Shown: one piece after another, positions 27,801 to 36,079 of the stretch
Position numbering within the stretch: the first letter of the stretch is position 1
How the letters are laid out: every line of letters starts with the position of its first letter
Assembly: GCA_964291275.2 (NCBI GenBank)
Contig: OZ219799.1
Span: forward strand, 2,294,001 to 2,358,000
Reading direction: 5' to 3'
Length of the DNA: 64,000 nt
Origin: Bin80 sp964291275
Lineage (GTDB): Bacteria; Bacteroidota; Rhodothermia; Rhodothermales; Bin80
Notes under the pieces: generated by a model
What the model saw: the letters and a program-made list of their open reading frames with translations, nothing else
Told to the model about the DNA's origin: nothing
Database searches by the model: none
Made by a program: the position numbers and the translations under genes

Positions 27801-29074
27801 ATAGGCGAGTCGGTCAGTTCCCAAATCACTGATCTGCCTTGATTGTCAGCCAAGGCCCCGAGGGCGGCTGCAGAAGGCCAAATGTATGCGAAATCAATTT
27901 TGCGTTCGAGATACTCAAACAATATTCGTCGTTCCTCGAGACTGAAGCTACTTGCGTCACCGTTGAAAGCCACGGCAATTGGATCCGCTTGAATCAGAAC
28001 TTGTCTTGCTTTGGGATTTAGGGCAGCAAGCCAGGCGACAAGTCCCCGAAGGTCAGGAAGGGGAACCCCGTCATCTCCCATGAGAAGCGCAAAAACACGC
28101 CGAACGTTTAGACCATCCTGAATTTTCTCATGCAGATATCGGGCAGCCAAAAACTCGGCCAGAAGACGATGGATTGGAATTCGACAGTCGCGACTACCCT
28201 TAAAGAGCCCCGAATCAAAAGTCGCATAAAGTAAGGTGCGATCCTGACATTGCACTTCATCTAAGGAGAGTACATCGGGGTCATTTGTATCAGTAGCCCA
28301 ACCACTCTTATTGGCAATCAACATGAGTGCAAAAAGCTGTCCGGCTGCGCTCAGGACAGCTTTCCTGCAGGGTTGCGGGTCAAGTGAGCGAGCGTCATGG
28401 TACTCACGGTTCTGTTCTTTGACAAGCTCCTGGCAGGCATTCTCGAATGTTTCACTTGGGCTGTCGGGCCAGCCACTGGCTTCTACGGATTTCAGTAGCA
28501 AGTCAAGCAACTGCGGATTGAAAAGAAAGGCGTCCATGTTGTGATCATGGGCCTGCAGAATGAACGTAGTTGCATCGTTTCCTCCTTGTGAGACAATCTG
28601 CCGAACGTCCTCAATATTCAGCGGGTTCAGTTCTAGGACTGGAATTACCTCGGAGTCTGCGAGCGGGGAAAGCTCATCAAGATCTCCTCTGCCGAGCCAA
28701 CTACCAGATCGACAAGAAAGACGAAATGGGGGAGTGTCCAGTTTCTCAAGCTGTGATACGACCTGATTGATCACTTCTATTGGGTCTCCGCCACCTGCAC
28801 GCGCTTCGTCCAGTCCGTCAAGGAATAGCGGTTTATTTCGCCATTCGGGATGATTTCCTGGATCGCGGCTGATAAAGCGTCGCACTGGTACAAGTACCCC
28901 CCTAACTCGGTCTGCTTCCTTGGAAAACTCTGTGGTTTTTCCCATCCCTGGTTCCCCTAGAAGCACATAGCCGCGCTCTGAGTCTAAGTCACTGAGTAGC
29001 TGCGGCTCTTGTTTGTAGTACCCATCCTCATTTGGTTTAATCTGCCTAACCGTACGATCTACAATGAAAGTCAT
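24839..29074 (-). CDS. NACHT-like NTPase with C-terminal PD-(D/E)XK nuclease, putative defence protein
   Basis: A protein of 1411 residues (1417 if started at the ATG at 29092). Numbering from 29092: Walker A GEPGMGKT at 46-53 and Walker B LFLDGLDEAR at 89-98, the pattern of NACHT/STAND ATPases. A long helical, probably solenoid sensor region follows, with a charged segment (EREEVERKKKREKRRAAFLERRRK) near 765-800. The C-terminus has a nuclease-like core, with Asp1295 (RADIRV) and Glu1309-x-Lys1311 (PIEIKK), preceded by Glu1285. The ATG at 29074 overlaps the stop of the upstream ATPase gene as ATGA, so it is the likely start. An anti-phage role is inferred from NTPase-plus-nuclease architecture, accessory location and a decayed second copy nearby. 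Confidence 0.82.
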   Translation of the reverse strand: MTFIVDRTVRQIKPNEDGYYKQEPQLLSDLDSERGYVLLGEPGMGKTTEFSKEADRVRGVLVPVRRFISRDPGNHPEWRNKPLFLDGLDEARAGGGDPIEVINQVVSQLEKLDTPPFRLSCRSGSWLGRGDLDELSPLADSEVIPVLELNPLNIEDVRQIVSQGGNDATTFILQAHDHNMDAFLFNPQLLDLLLKSVEASGWPDSPSETFENACQELVKEQNREYHDARSLDPQPCRKAVLSAAGQLFALMLIANKSGWATDTNDPDVLSLDEVQCQDRTLLYATFDSGLFKGSRDCRIPIHRLLAEFLAARYLHEKIQDGLNVRRVFALLMGDDGVPLPDLRGLVAWLAALNPKARQVLIQADPIAVAFNGDASSFSLEERRILFEYLERKIDFAYIWPSAAALGALADNQGRSVIWELTDSPIRTNRRQTLVYELLRGVYQVHHSAGMNEQAILEEQLRNEHRKLLQIVYDHSWNGSVRRQALRVLNRMLMDTPKRGITLREILEDLAKNRLLDEETSLRGMVLEFLYPGELQPSEVWDYLPTGPVEEYPPAYPYFWMVDIAARSNEEQIRELINSLCNHASKVIPKLERYNLADTVLKLLARGLELSGDKLDFPELYRWFELVEFDDDTSNLIPIHSSDDLIGQDDPEANEKIRNWLGQRKEEQYALIEHDLLTQESEINSDNTIGLKFVGKNTPPGFRTWCLARAAELWDTYPIAAERLAWWSVWIWEGWGKPLSDDKVEQIVSGTPGLSEWNRKRLSSRVQLEREEVERKKKREKRRAAFLERRRKELEPIRQQKTELAKGRCSPVLLDQLAHIYFSGSINQDNNPRTSLESYMNGDQSLVQATLEGFRSLLNRDDLPDLEQIAELHENNRRSYFARPFLAGIQEEEYETGTVLNRLNDKGIRRLLGFYLVTDIPGLYNQIGKNNVKSNYPETWFDQALTRYPEAVADSLVAIHNACVRARLLPNEYLYKMAYDQAYSRIAQLAVSRMFTVFPTRCSRDQLNSLRVVLWSVILAGSMSTEDLRKIVLKRLNRKDMDIGQKAYWLCAGLSVAKDHCRPLLIDFLSTGGEPRIRHVFDFLITSGSREFIFRDMSDWQPEELSSLIQALGKRGQSFVFREGPYVLGNGMKDNLSPLTPWIEELGRRSDDDAAETLTLLTDDPGLTTWRQEISRAREAQAWNSRAAKRQDFSIEQVQRTLQGGPPASAADLAALTTNVLEELADRIRNGQTNDWSQYWYWDRETKKPTYPRDENYCRDVLLSDLKETLSQHDIDAQPEGRYADEKRADIRVSYGANLSVPIEIKKNSHREIWRGISEQLIPKYTRDPNSDGYGIYLVLWFGADRKYMKWLSPSGGVPNKPEELKSMLKRQLDPMLDKRIHIVVIDVSLVGKYAADENNLLKSDLGSLSSF

Positions 29075-30339
29075 GTTTTTTCCTCCAGCCATTCGTCAGT
29101 GCTCAGCGAAAAAAAAACATTGATTGGAATCCCGCTTGGGCCCACAGTCATGGTTTTAGCGTTTGGGAAGCGGGCTTTGAATGCATCAAGTCCATGCTTT
29201 TTTGATGATTGCCCACTCTTTACCTCAATTCCCAGCAGGTGGGGGCCGCGTGAAATAACAAAATCAACTTCATGAGGAGGGTCACGCCAAAAACGAACTT
29301 GGGTTACAATGCCCCGGGTATTAAGCAGATGTGCACCTACGGCACTCTCTACAATACGACCCCAAAAAGGGCGATTGTTCTGTGCCTCATGGAACGAATA
29401 ACCGGACGCAACAGTCATGAGTGCCGTATTCAAAACGTTAAGTTTCGGAGAGGAAGCTCTGCCCACATGTGGAGTTGGTGTATATCGGGATAGAGAGGCT
29501 ATTAGGCCTGCATCGGAAAGCAAGTCTAGGTAATGAGCAATTGTTGTTGAGTTGCCTTTGTCATGGAGTTGTCCAAGTAGCTTGTTATAAGAAATCAATT
29601 GACCAGAATAGTGTGGTGCAAGATCAATTAATTGGCGCATCAGGGCCGGTTTTCTGATACGTGTGAGCCCCATGATATCCCGACCTATGACAGGTCTCAC
29701 GATAGAATTTGCGATGTAGTCATGCCAGTGATCCAATCGTGTATGACCAGATCTACCAGAAATTGCACCGGGATAGCCCCCAAAGAATAGATATTCCTCA
29801 ACAGTCAATCTGAACACCTGTGTGATTTCCCGAAACGACCAATGCGTGATTTTAAGGGTGTTGAAACGACCGGCAAGACTTTCATTCATCCCTGTTAACA
29901 TTCGCCATGCAGCTGATCCTAAAATCACAACACGGAGGGGAATATCTTCTCGACGATCTCTGTCCCAGAGTCCTTTCGCGAGGTTAGACCAGCGGGGGAT
30001 AACTTGAATCTCGTCCAGAACGAGAACAAGCCCCCGGTCTGATTTTAGCGAAGCTTCTCGAGCATTTTCCCATATACTGATCAGCATTTTTTCGTCGGGT
30101 CGACTACCGACATGTATGGTATTGATGGCATCCGTATGTCTGGAGATACCATGCTCTGGATTGTCTAACGGAACGTACCAGCACAAAAACCCTAATTTGG
30201 CTAATCGATGACATGCCTGGAGAGCCACCGTTGTTTTGCCAGTTTGTCGCGGGCCAGTTGCGGCGATGATACGCATACCCGTGTTGCTCAAAATGAGCTC
30301 TATCATTTGCTTTACATGTACCCGTTCATAGATACTCAT
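29071..30339 (-). CDS. AAA_14/DUF4143 ATPase with C-terminal nuclease-like fold
   Basis: A 422-residue ATP-binding protein. Walker A is ATGPRQTGKTT (about 27-37) and Walker B is GLVLVLDEIQVIPRW. The DUF4143 region follows, with a winged-helix-like part, and a C-terminal restriction-endonuclease-like motif: Asp359 (HEVDF) and Glu372-x-Lys374 (IEVKSG). Such AAA_14/DUF4143 proteins are common in Bacteroidota and archaea but mostly uncharacterised. It is first in a two-gene operon, and its TGA overlaps the ATG of the NACHT-like gene, so stoichiometric co-production is likely. It could be a partner or regulator of that protein; this is inference. Confidence 0.85.
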   Translation of the reverse strand: MSIYERVHVKQMIELILSNTGMRIIAATGPRQTGKTTVALQACHRLAKLGFLCWYVPLDNPEHGISRHTDAINTIHVGSRPDEKMLISIWENAREASLKSDRGLVLVLDEIQVIPRWSNLAKGLWDRDRREDIPLRVVILGSAAWRMLTGMNESLAGRFNTLKITHWSFREITQVFRLTVEEYLFFGGYPGAISGRSGHTRLDHWHDYIANSIVRPVIGRDIMGLTRIRKPALMRQLIDLAPHYSGQLISYNKLLGQLHDKGNSTTIAHYLDLLSDAGLIASLSRYTPTPHVGRASSPKLNVLNTALMTVASGYSFHEAQNNRPFWGRIVESAVGAHLLNTRGIVTQVRFWRDPPHEVDFVISRGPHLLGIEVKSGQSSKKHGLDAFKARFPNAKTMTVGPSGIPINVFFSLSTDEWLEEKT

Positions 30340-31063
30340 AGATAGTATTTAATTAAAATTTTTACTCAAAAAGGTACTTTTTGATGATTTGTTGGTTCCA
30401 ATCAAACAGAAAAACGGAACTGTAAGCGTTCCGGTCCAGCTTAATCTCAAGCGGGAAGATGCAATAAATGTTACGGTTGAGACAAAATACTGGCTGATCC
30501 GATACCGGCAGAATTGGGCAGCATGACCATGCTGTGGCACTTGTCAATTCACGGGAATCAATTGGTAGGCACTGTTTTATTGACACTAATGGGATTAATG
30601 GAACTGAAAATGTTCTGGTTTTTCGGCGGGTCAGGTCCAGATCATATGTGCACCACAAGATGTATCCTTCCAGTAATGGTTGAATGGCATTACGGATGCC
30701 ACACTGCCACAGCTATACCACTGTAGCACTGGATTAGCACTATGATTTAAAGTTTAATCCACAACACTCGCTACAAACCTCATCACATGGAATCGGGAGC
30801 TAATACTAATCAGATTCCGCTTAGCGCTACCATGGAGTACGCCAACTGAGGTAGCCCAAATGATGCCAAGGCAAGCCGACGATACGGGGTAGGGCAATCA
30901 TAAATATCTTTGCCGCGGGTTACGTTGAACTGGAGACAGTGCCTATTTAGGAACCATTTCAACATTATGACGCAACTAAATCCCGGCACAATGTGCGTAT
31001 TCCGACCATGTGGACCACTGATTCCGAGCCATGCGGGCCACCTATGTGTTGTCAAACTGATCT
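30340..31063. other. Long intergenic region, no intact gene
   Basis: This holds the promoter region of the reverse NACHT/AAA_14 operon at its left end (AT-rich, 30345-30380). A short forward frame at about 30415-30525 reads TVSVPVQLNLKREDAINVTV then ETKYWLIRYRQNWAA and stops. It looks coding-like (beta-sandwich pattern) but could not be identified. The rest has only short, frame-shifting open stretches and is probably degenerate DNA. Confidence 0.4.
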
Positions 31064-31488
31064 TTATGATTCGGTGGATTTGATCATCAATTCTTGTTCA
31101 CCTTGGACCTTGTGCATGGAGTCACCGGTCAACTGAATTTTGTGGGCATTGTTGACCAGTCGCCCAGGATTGCGTTGGCCAATGTGGGATCTTCCATGGT
31201 CTGATGCCATTTGTCTACGGCGTACTGACTGGTGACAATGGTGGATCGCAGGGTATAGCGGTCATCCACGAGTTCCATCAGATCACGCAATTGTGTGCGG
31301 CTAATGCCATGTAGGACCCAATCGTCGAGGAGAAGTACATCGGTACGGCCAGCTGTTTCAACACACGGAGATAAGTATGGTCTTCACGCGCGAGCTGGAG
31401 GGTTTCCAACAGGCGATGCAGGCGGTGATAACGCGCCGGAAGTTTTCCAGACAGGTTTTGTGGCCAATGCACAGGCCACATAGCTTTT
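31064..31488 (-). pseudogene. istB: IS21-family helper ATPase IstB, broken
   Basis: Reverse-strand frames together give KSYVACALGHKTCLENFR, then ARYHRLHRLLETLQLARED, LLLDDWVLHGISRTQLRDLM and ELVDDRYTLRSTIVTSQYAV, then RLVNNAHKIQLTGDSM, ending IKSTES. This is the IstB order from Walker A tail through Walker B (LLLDDW) to the RLVxNAHxIxLxGxSMR C-terminus. At least three frameshifts break it, the part before the P-loop is missing and no istA is nearby. It is a relic of an IS21 insertion. Confidence 0.85.
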
Positions 31489-31746
31489 GAGGATAACCAA
31501 ACCGCTTCCAGATTTTATGAACACGCATCAATGCTTCAAAATACCGGTTGGTAAGGTGGCCCACTTCGTTCGGAATAGTAACCCAGTTCAATCGGAATAT
31601 GCAGGATATCGGATGATTCGAAGTAAATTTGAGTAGGTTAATTCAAATTACGTCTGTAAAAACACATACGGACATTACAGCACATATTCGTGAGCGATTC
31701 ATCGAAAGTTCACCTGAAACTCCATAATCCTAACCTCAAAAGTCGA

Positions 31747-33906
31747 ATGATGAGGATACGAACTATTGCAATTGCACTTCTACTATTGTTGAACGGCGCT
31801 GCAATTGCTCAGACCGTTGACCTTTATTCAAGACCTTTCCAGGCAGAGCGTACTCGGACCTATGATGTGCTCCATTATCGCGTTCATTTGGTCTTCGATG
31901 AAGATGCCAAGTCATTCTCGGGTTCGAATACCATCACAATGACGCCCTTGAGTGATAGCTTCACAGAGCTCTACCTGGATGCGGAAACTTTCGTGGTAGA
32001 TAGTGTGCACAATGCAGCAGGAGAGGTGCTGTCCTTCTTACAGGAGCCCCACAACCTCCAAGTTATACTATCCAGAACCTATGCATATATGGACACGCTG
32101 CAGTTCACAGTGTACTACCATGCATCTAATGTGGATATTGATTCGGAGGCTTACGGCATGCCAGAGAGCTACGATCTTGGGATTGATTTCAAGGATGAAA
32201 CGGATGAGAATCCGCAGTTAATCAACACACTCTCTTTCCCGGAAGGAGCTCGGCACTGGATGCCCAGCTACGATCACCCGAACGACCGGGCGTCTCATGA
32301 AACGCTGCTTACAGTCAGACCTGAGTACAACGCTCTTTCGAATGGGCGGCTGGTTTCTGTGACAGAAGAAGAGAATGGTTTGATGACGTGGCATTGGAAT
32401 CAGCAGTTGCCGCATCCAACTTATCTGTACGTAGCAGTTGCCGGGCCATATGTCATCTTGGAAGATTCATTGCGCTCAATCCCAGTCAACTATTGGGTTT
32501 ACCCGAAGGATGTCGAAAATGCAATGCGTTCCTTTGAACGCACTCCGGAAATCCTGGAATTTATGGAGGAGCTCTATGGCGTACAGTACCCGTGGATCAA
32601 GTACGATCAGATCACGATTCCTGGTATAGGGGGTGGGGCGGAAAGCACAACAGCAACGGTCCTAGGGCACGTTACCATCCATGATGAGCATGCTGAACAG
32701 GATTACCCCAGTGACTGGTTGGTCGCGCATGAAGCGGCTCATCACTGGTTTGGCAATCTTGTTTCTTATCGTGATTGGTCACAAACATGGATAAGTGAAA
32801 GCTTTGCGACCTGGAGTGAGTATTCATGGGCGTGTCATGCTCATGGAAGTGATGAGTGTGCGGTGAACCTCCAGAGCAAAAAGGATGCGTACTTCCGTGA
32901 GGCAAATGACCGCTATCGCCGTCCGGTTGTGTTTGAACATTGGGAGTACCCGAATCAAAACTTCGACCGACATACATACCAGAAGGGGGCGGTTATTCTC
33001 GAAATGCTTCGGGGCATACTCGGTCCCGTAAACTTTCAAAGATCCATTCAGCGTTTTCTGACCGATCATGCTTTTCAGCCTGTGCACACGTATGATTTTA
33101 TTACTGCGATCAAGGACGCGACAGGCCAGAATATGGAATGGTTTTTTGACCAATGGATTTATAGTGCAGGTCACCCTGAAATCACTGTAACACAGACTTG
33201 GGATGAGTCAGGCATGCTCACGCTTACGGTAGAACAATCACAGGATATGGCGTCTCCATTCGTGTACAAAATTCCTGTAGATATTCGGATACACACAGAA
33301 TCCGGCATACAGGAAGAACATATCTGGCTATCTGAGAGGAGCAATATTTTTGAATTCCATGTAGACAGTCGACCACGCTTGGTTCGCTTTGATGCGCGTG
33401 GTACACTGTTGGCCAATTGGTCATTTGAGAAGGACGCGTCTGAGCTGCGGTATCAACTCGTTCATGATGATGCTGCTGGGCGCCGGCGAGCGGCACTCGA
33501 CCTTGAAGCCCATGCAGCAGAAACTGAGGTGCGCCGTGGACTCTCAGACTGCGCAGTGTCTGATCCTTTCTGGAACGTCCGCATGACCTGTTTAGATGTG
33601 TTGTCTAGAAGTATAGCTGATAGTGATGCGGGGTTGTTTTCTGCGTCTACTCAGGATCCGCACTCACGTGTTCGAGCGGCAGCAGTGCGTGGTTTGGGGG
33701 AGTTAGGGAGCGAAGAATACAGCGATTTGCTGGTTGAATTTTACGGAAACGATCCCAGCTACTTTGCTCGTGCCGAAGCACTCAGGAGTCTTGGAAAAAT
33801 AGGGGATTCTACGATCGTTCAGTTTCTGGAAGAGGCGGTACAAGACAGCTCTCCACGTAACGTGATAAGATCAGCAGCGGAGCGGGCGCTGGAACAGTTT
33901 GACTGA
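31747..33906 (+). CDS. M1 family metallo-aminopeptidase, exported
   Basis: Zinc aminopeptidase of about 719 residues. The ATG at 31747 (or 31750) is preferred because a signal peptide follows at once (MRIRTIAIALLLLLNGAAIAQ); a GTG 19 codons upstream is also open. The zinc site is HEAAH (about 328-332) with Glu351 in WISESFATW. The exopeptidase loop reads GGAES instead of the usual GAMEN/GGMEN. The C-terminal about 150 residues look like HEAT repeats (SRVRAAAVRGLGELG, ARAEALRSLGKIG). It probably degrades peptides in the periplasm. Confidence 0.9.
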   Translation: MMRIRTIAIALLLLLNGAAIAQTVDLYSRPFQAERTRTYDVLHYRVHLVFDEDAKSFSGSNTITMTPLSDSFTELYLDAETFVVDSVHNAAGEVLSFLQEPHNLQVILSRTYAYMDTLQFTVYYHASNVDIDSEAYGMPESYDLGIDFKDETDENPQLINTLSFPEGARHWMPSYDHPNDRASHETLLTVRPEYNALSNGRLVSVTEEENGLMTWHWNQQLPHPTYLYVAVAGPYVILEDSLRSIPVNYWVYPKDVENAMRSFERTPEILEFMEELYGVQYPWIKYDQITIPGIGGGAESTTATVLGHVTIHDEHAEQDYPSDWLVAHEAAHHWFGNLVSYRDWSQTWISESFATWSEYSWACHAHGSDECAVNLQSKKDAYFREANDRYRRPVVFEHWEYPNQNFDRHTYQKGAVILEMLRGILGPVNFQRSIQRFLTDHAFQPVHTYDFITAIKDATGQNMEWFFDQWIYSAGHPEITVTQTWDESGMLTLTVEQSQDMASPFVYKIPVDIRIHTESGIQEEHIWLSERSNIFEFHVDSRPRLVRFDARGTLLANWSFEKDASELRYQLVHDDAAGRRRAALDLEAHAAETEVRRGLSDCAVSDPFWNVRMTCLDVLSRSIADSDAGLFSASTQDPHSRVRAAAVRGLGELGSEEYSDLLVEFYGNDPSYFARAEALRSLGKIGDSTIVQFLEEAVQDSSPRNVIRSAAERALEQFD

Positions 33907-34295
33907 TCCTGAAACTCCCCCATCTTTGTCAGGGGAAATGACAAAAGTGGGCACTGCGCCGCCCCTCTGACTTTACCGCTCTGTCTCCCGCCACGTCCAT
34001 TTCAAGTGATTTGTGCTTGCGTTTGATGAGCGCTATTCCCGTATCACCAGATCTTCGGCGGATTTACATGACGTGGATAAGAGCATGATCATCTCCCAGA
34101 CTCTTTGGAGGTTTCCGAACACGAATGTCGGCATCTAGGGTCATATGGAGCATGAAGATCGGGATACCGTCCTCAAACTCGAACTTCCACACGGTGGAGC
34201 CTAAGGTCTGATGAGAACAACAAACGGTACAATACACGTGTCCGTTTTTCACTAAACCTCGGAAACACAGATTGTCTATGGTCAAAAAAAGAGTG
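33907..34295. other. Intergenic region between M1 peptidase and tRNA-Thr
   Basis: No confident gene is seen. A 73-codon reverse frame (34064-34285) begins 11 bases after the tRNA on the same strand and reads VYCTVCCSHQTLGSTVWKF and so on. It has no recognisable family or clear ribosome site, so it is left uncalled. Confidence 0.4.
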
Positions 34296-34368
34296 AGCCA
34301 ACGGCCGGACTCGAACCGGCGACCTGCTCATTACGAGTGAGCTGCTCTACCAACTGAGCTACGTTGGC
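34296..34368 (-). tRNA. tRNA-Thr (anticodon CGT)
   Basis: On the reverse strand the acceptor arm GCCAACG pairs with CGTTGGC. The D arm AGCTCAGTTGGTAGAGC, an anticodon stem GCTCA/TGAGC with loop CTCGTAA, and the T arm GCCGGTTCGAGTCCGGC are all present. The anticodon CGT reads ACG (Thr). The discriminator base is T and no CCA is encoded. Confidence 0.95.
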
Positions 34369-34569
34369 CGGGAAGCGGGTTTCACGCGCATTCGGCGTAC
34401 TGGTTTCTATAAAAACCCAGGAAGGTGACGGTTACGTTTTGTGAAAGCAGAGTATATTCACATGAAATTAAGTTTTAATATTCGGGTAATTCAGCGTAGT
34501 TTTAATCAGCGCGGAAAATGTAATGCAATATATTGAGGCGAAGTTCTGGTGTAGTTTACAGCGTTCAGT

Positions 34570-35976
34570 ATGAGTTCAACAACAGGATCTGATTTCCAGG
34601 AATTACTAAAAATCATTCGGACAGCATGTGATCTTCAAGCTGCCGCTGCACTTTTGGAATGGGATCAGGAAACGTATATGCCAGAGGCGGGGACAGAGGC
34701 TCGTGCCCGACAGGTAGCCACTCTTCAGTCGACGTCGCATGAGTTCTTTGTTCGAGATCGTACGGGCGAACTACTTGAGCGCTTAAGGGACGAGTATGAG
34801 GATTCCATGAGTTTTCGGGCCAGTATCGTCCGGGTGGCTGAGAGAGATTTTGCCCGTGCCCGCAAATTATCCCCGGAATTGGTTGGTGAGATTGCCCGAA
34901 CCACGGCCAGAGCTAAGGAATCATGGAGGCATGCATACAGCGAAAATAATTTTGACAGGTTCGCGGGCGACTTGGAAAAGATTATCGGGCTCTGTATTCA
35001 AAAAGCCGAAGCGATCGGATACGCAGAGCATCCGTATGATGCGCTACTGGACGAATATGAACCGGGAATCACTGCAGCTCAGGTCAAAGATATTTTTGAC
35101 GATCTGCGCACATCCTTAGTACCTATTGTGCACGCAATCGAATGCGCTTCTCAGCCGAGGAATGCATTCCTTTACTACTCCTACGACTCTGATATTCAAT
35201 GGGATTTCGGGATGGAGGTCCTACGGGATATTGGTTTTGATTTTCAGCGAGGGAGGCAGGATATATCATCACATCCTTTTAGCACGTCCTTTTCGACGAA
35301 TGATGTTCGTCTGACTACACGAATTCATGAGCGTAATCTAATCTCAGGGCTCTTCAGTTCCTTACATGAAGCAGGGCATGGCATGTATGAGCAAGGTATT
35401 GATCCAGAGCTTGAAGGCACTTCCCTGGCTCAGGGGACATCGCTGGGGATGCACGAATCACAGTCCAGACTTTGGGAAAACCAGGTAGGGCGGAGCCGTT
35501 CTTTCTGGACCAGTTATTACCATGATCTACAACGGCGTTTTAAGCAGCATCTGGGTTCTGTATCTCTAGACGAGTTCTACAGAGCTATCAACCGGGTACA
35601 TGCTTCCCCTGTCCGGGTAGAGGCGGATGAAGTAACCTACAACTTGCATATTATGCTTCGATTTGAGCTTGAAATGCTGCTCATAGAGGAGAAAGTTGCC
35701 GTTCGAGAATTACCAGAGCTCTGGTGCGACAGGTTGGAGAGTTATCTTGGGATTAGACCAGAGAGCGACACTGATGGCGTGCTTCAGGACATACACTGGG
35801 CATTGGGGGCAATTGGGTATTTTCCAACCTATACGCTTGGCAACCTGATGTCGGCTCAGGTATTTGCGTGTGCTAAATCAGAATTGGGTAATCTGGAGAG
35901 CCAGTTGCAAAACTCTCAAATCGGGGGATTTTTTGGAATTTTGAGGTCACGGTTTCTGGTTGGTGTCTCTGGGTAG
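34570..35976 (+). CDS. M32 family carboxypeptidase, C-terminus displaced
   Basis: Zinc carboxypeptidase of the Taq type. The zinc motif HEAGHGMYEQG has its first His at residue 266, and the family segment GTSLGMHESQSRLWEN and the YFPTYTLGNLMSAQVFA region are intact. The family is usually about 500 residues and ends in a conserved helical tail (xPLREWLxxNVHxxGR...). Here the last 25 or so residues (NSQIGGFFGILRSRFLVGVSG) do not match it, and a proper M32 tail is instead found at 37455-37700, beyond a transposase gene. The gene therefore appears truncated by an insertion or rearrangement; activity is uncertain. Confidence 0.85.
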   Translation: MSSTTGSDFQELLKIIRTACDLQAAAALLEWDQETYMPEAGTEARARQVATLQSTSHEFFVRDRTGELLERLRDEYEDSMSFRASIVRVAERDFARARKLSPELVGEIARTTARAKESWRHAYSENNFDRFAGDLEKIIGLCIQKAEAIGYAEHPYDALLDEYEPGITAAQVKDIFDDLRTSLVPIVHAIECASQPRNAFLYYSYDSDIQWDFGMEVLRDIGFDFQRGRQDISSHPFSTSFSTNDVRLTTRIHERNLISGLFSSLHEAGHGMYEQGIDPELEGTSLAQGTSLGMHESQSRLWENQVGRSRSFWTSYYHDLQRRFKQHLGSVSLDEFYRAINRVHASPVRVEADEVTYNLHIMLRFELEMLLIEEKVAVRELPELWCDRLESYLGIRPESDTDGVLQDIHWALGAIGYFPTYTLGNLMSAQVFACAKSELGNLESQLQNSQIGGFFGILRSRFLVGVSG

Positions 35977-36079
35977 AGGAGGCGATTTTGATTGGGATTT
36001 GTATCCGCCCCGAGCATAGAAACATCCCTCGATAGGGCTAAAAAAGGGACCGGAGTCCCCCGGATTTCGTATCAATTAG

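Noticed and set aside
34064..34285. 73-codon reverse frame next to tRNA-Thr
   Set aside because: No recognised family, no clear ribosome-binding site, and it lies almost against a tRNA 3' end.
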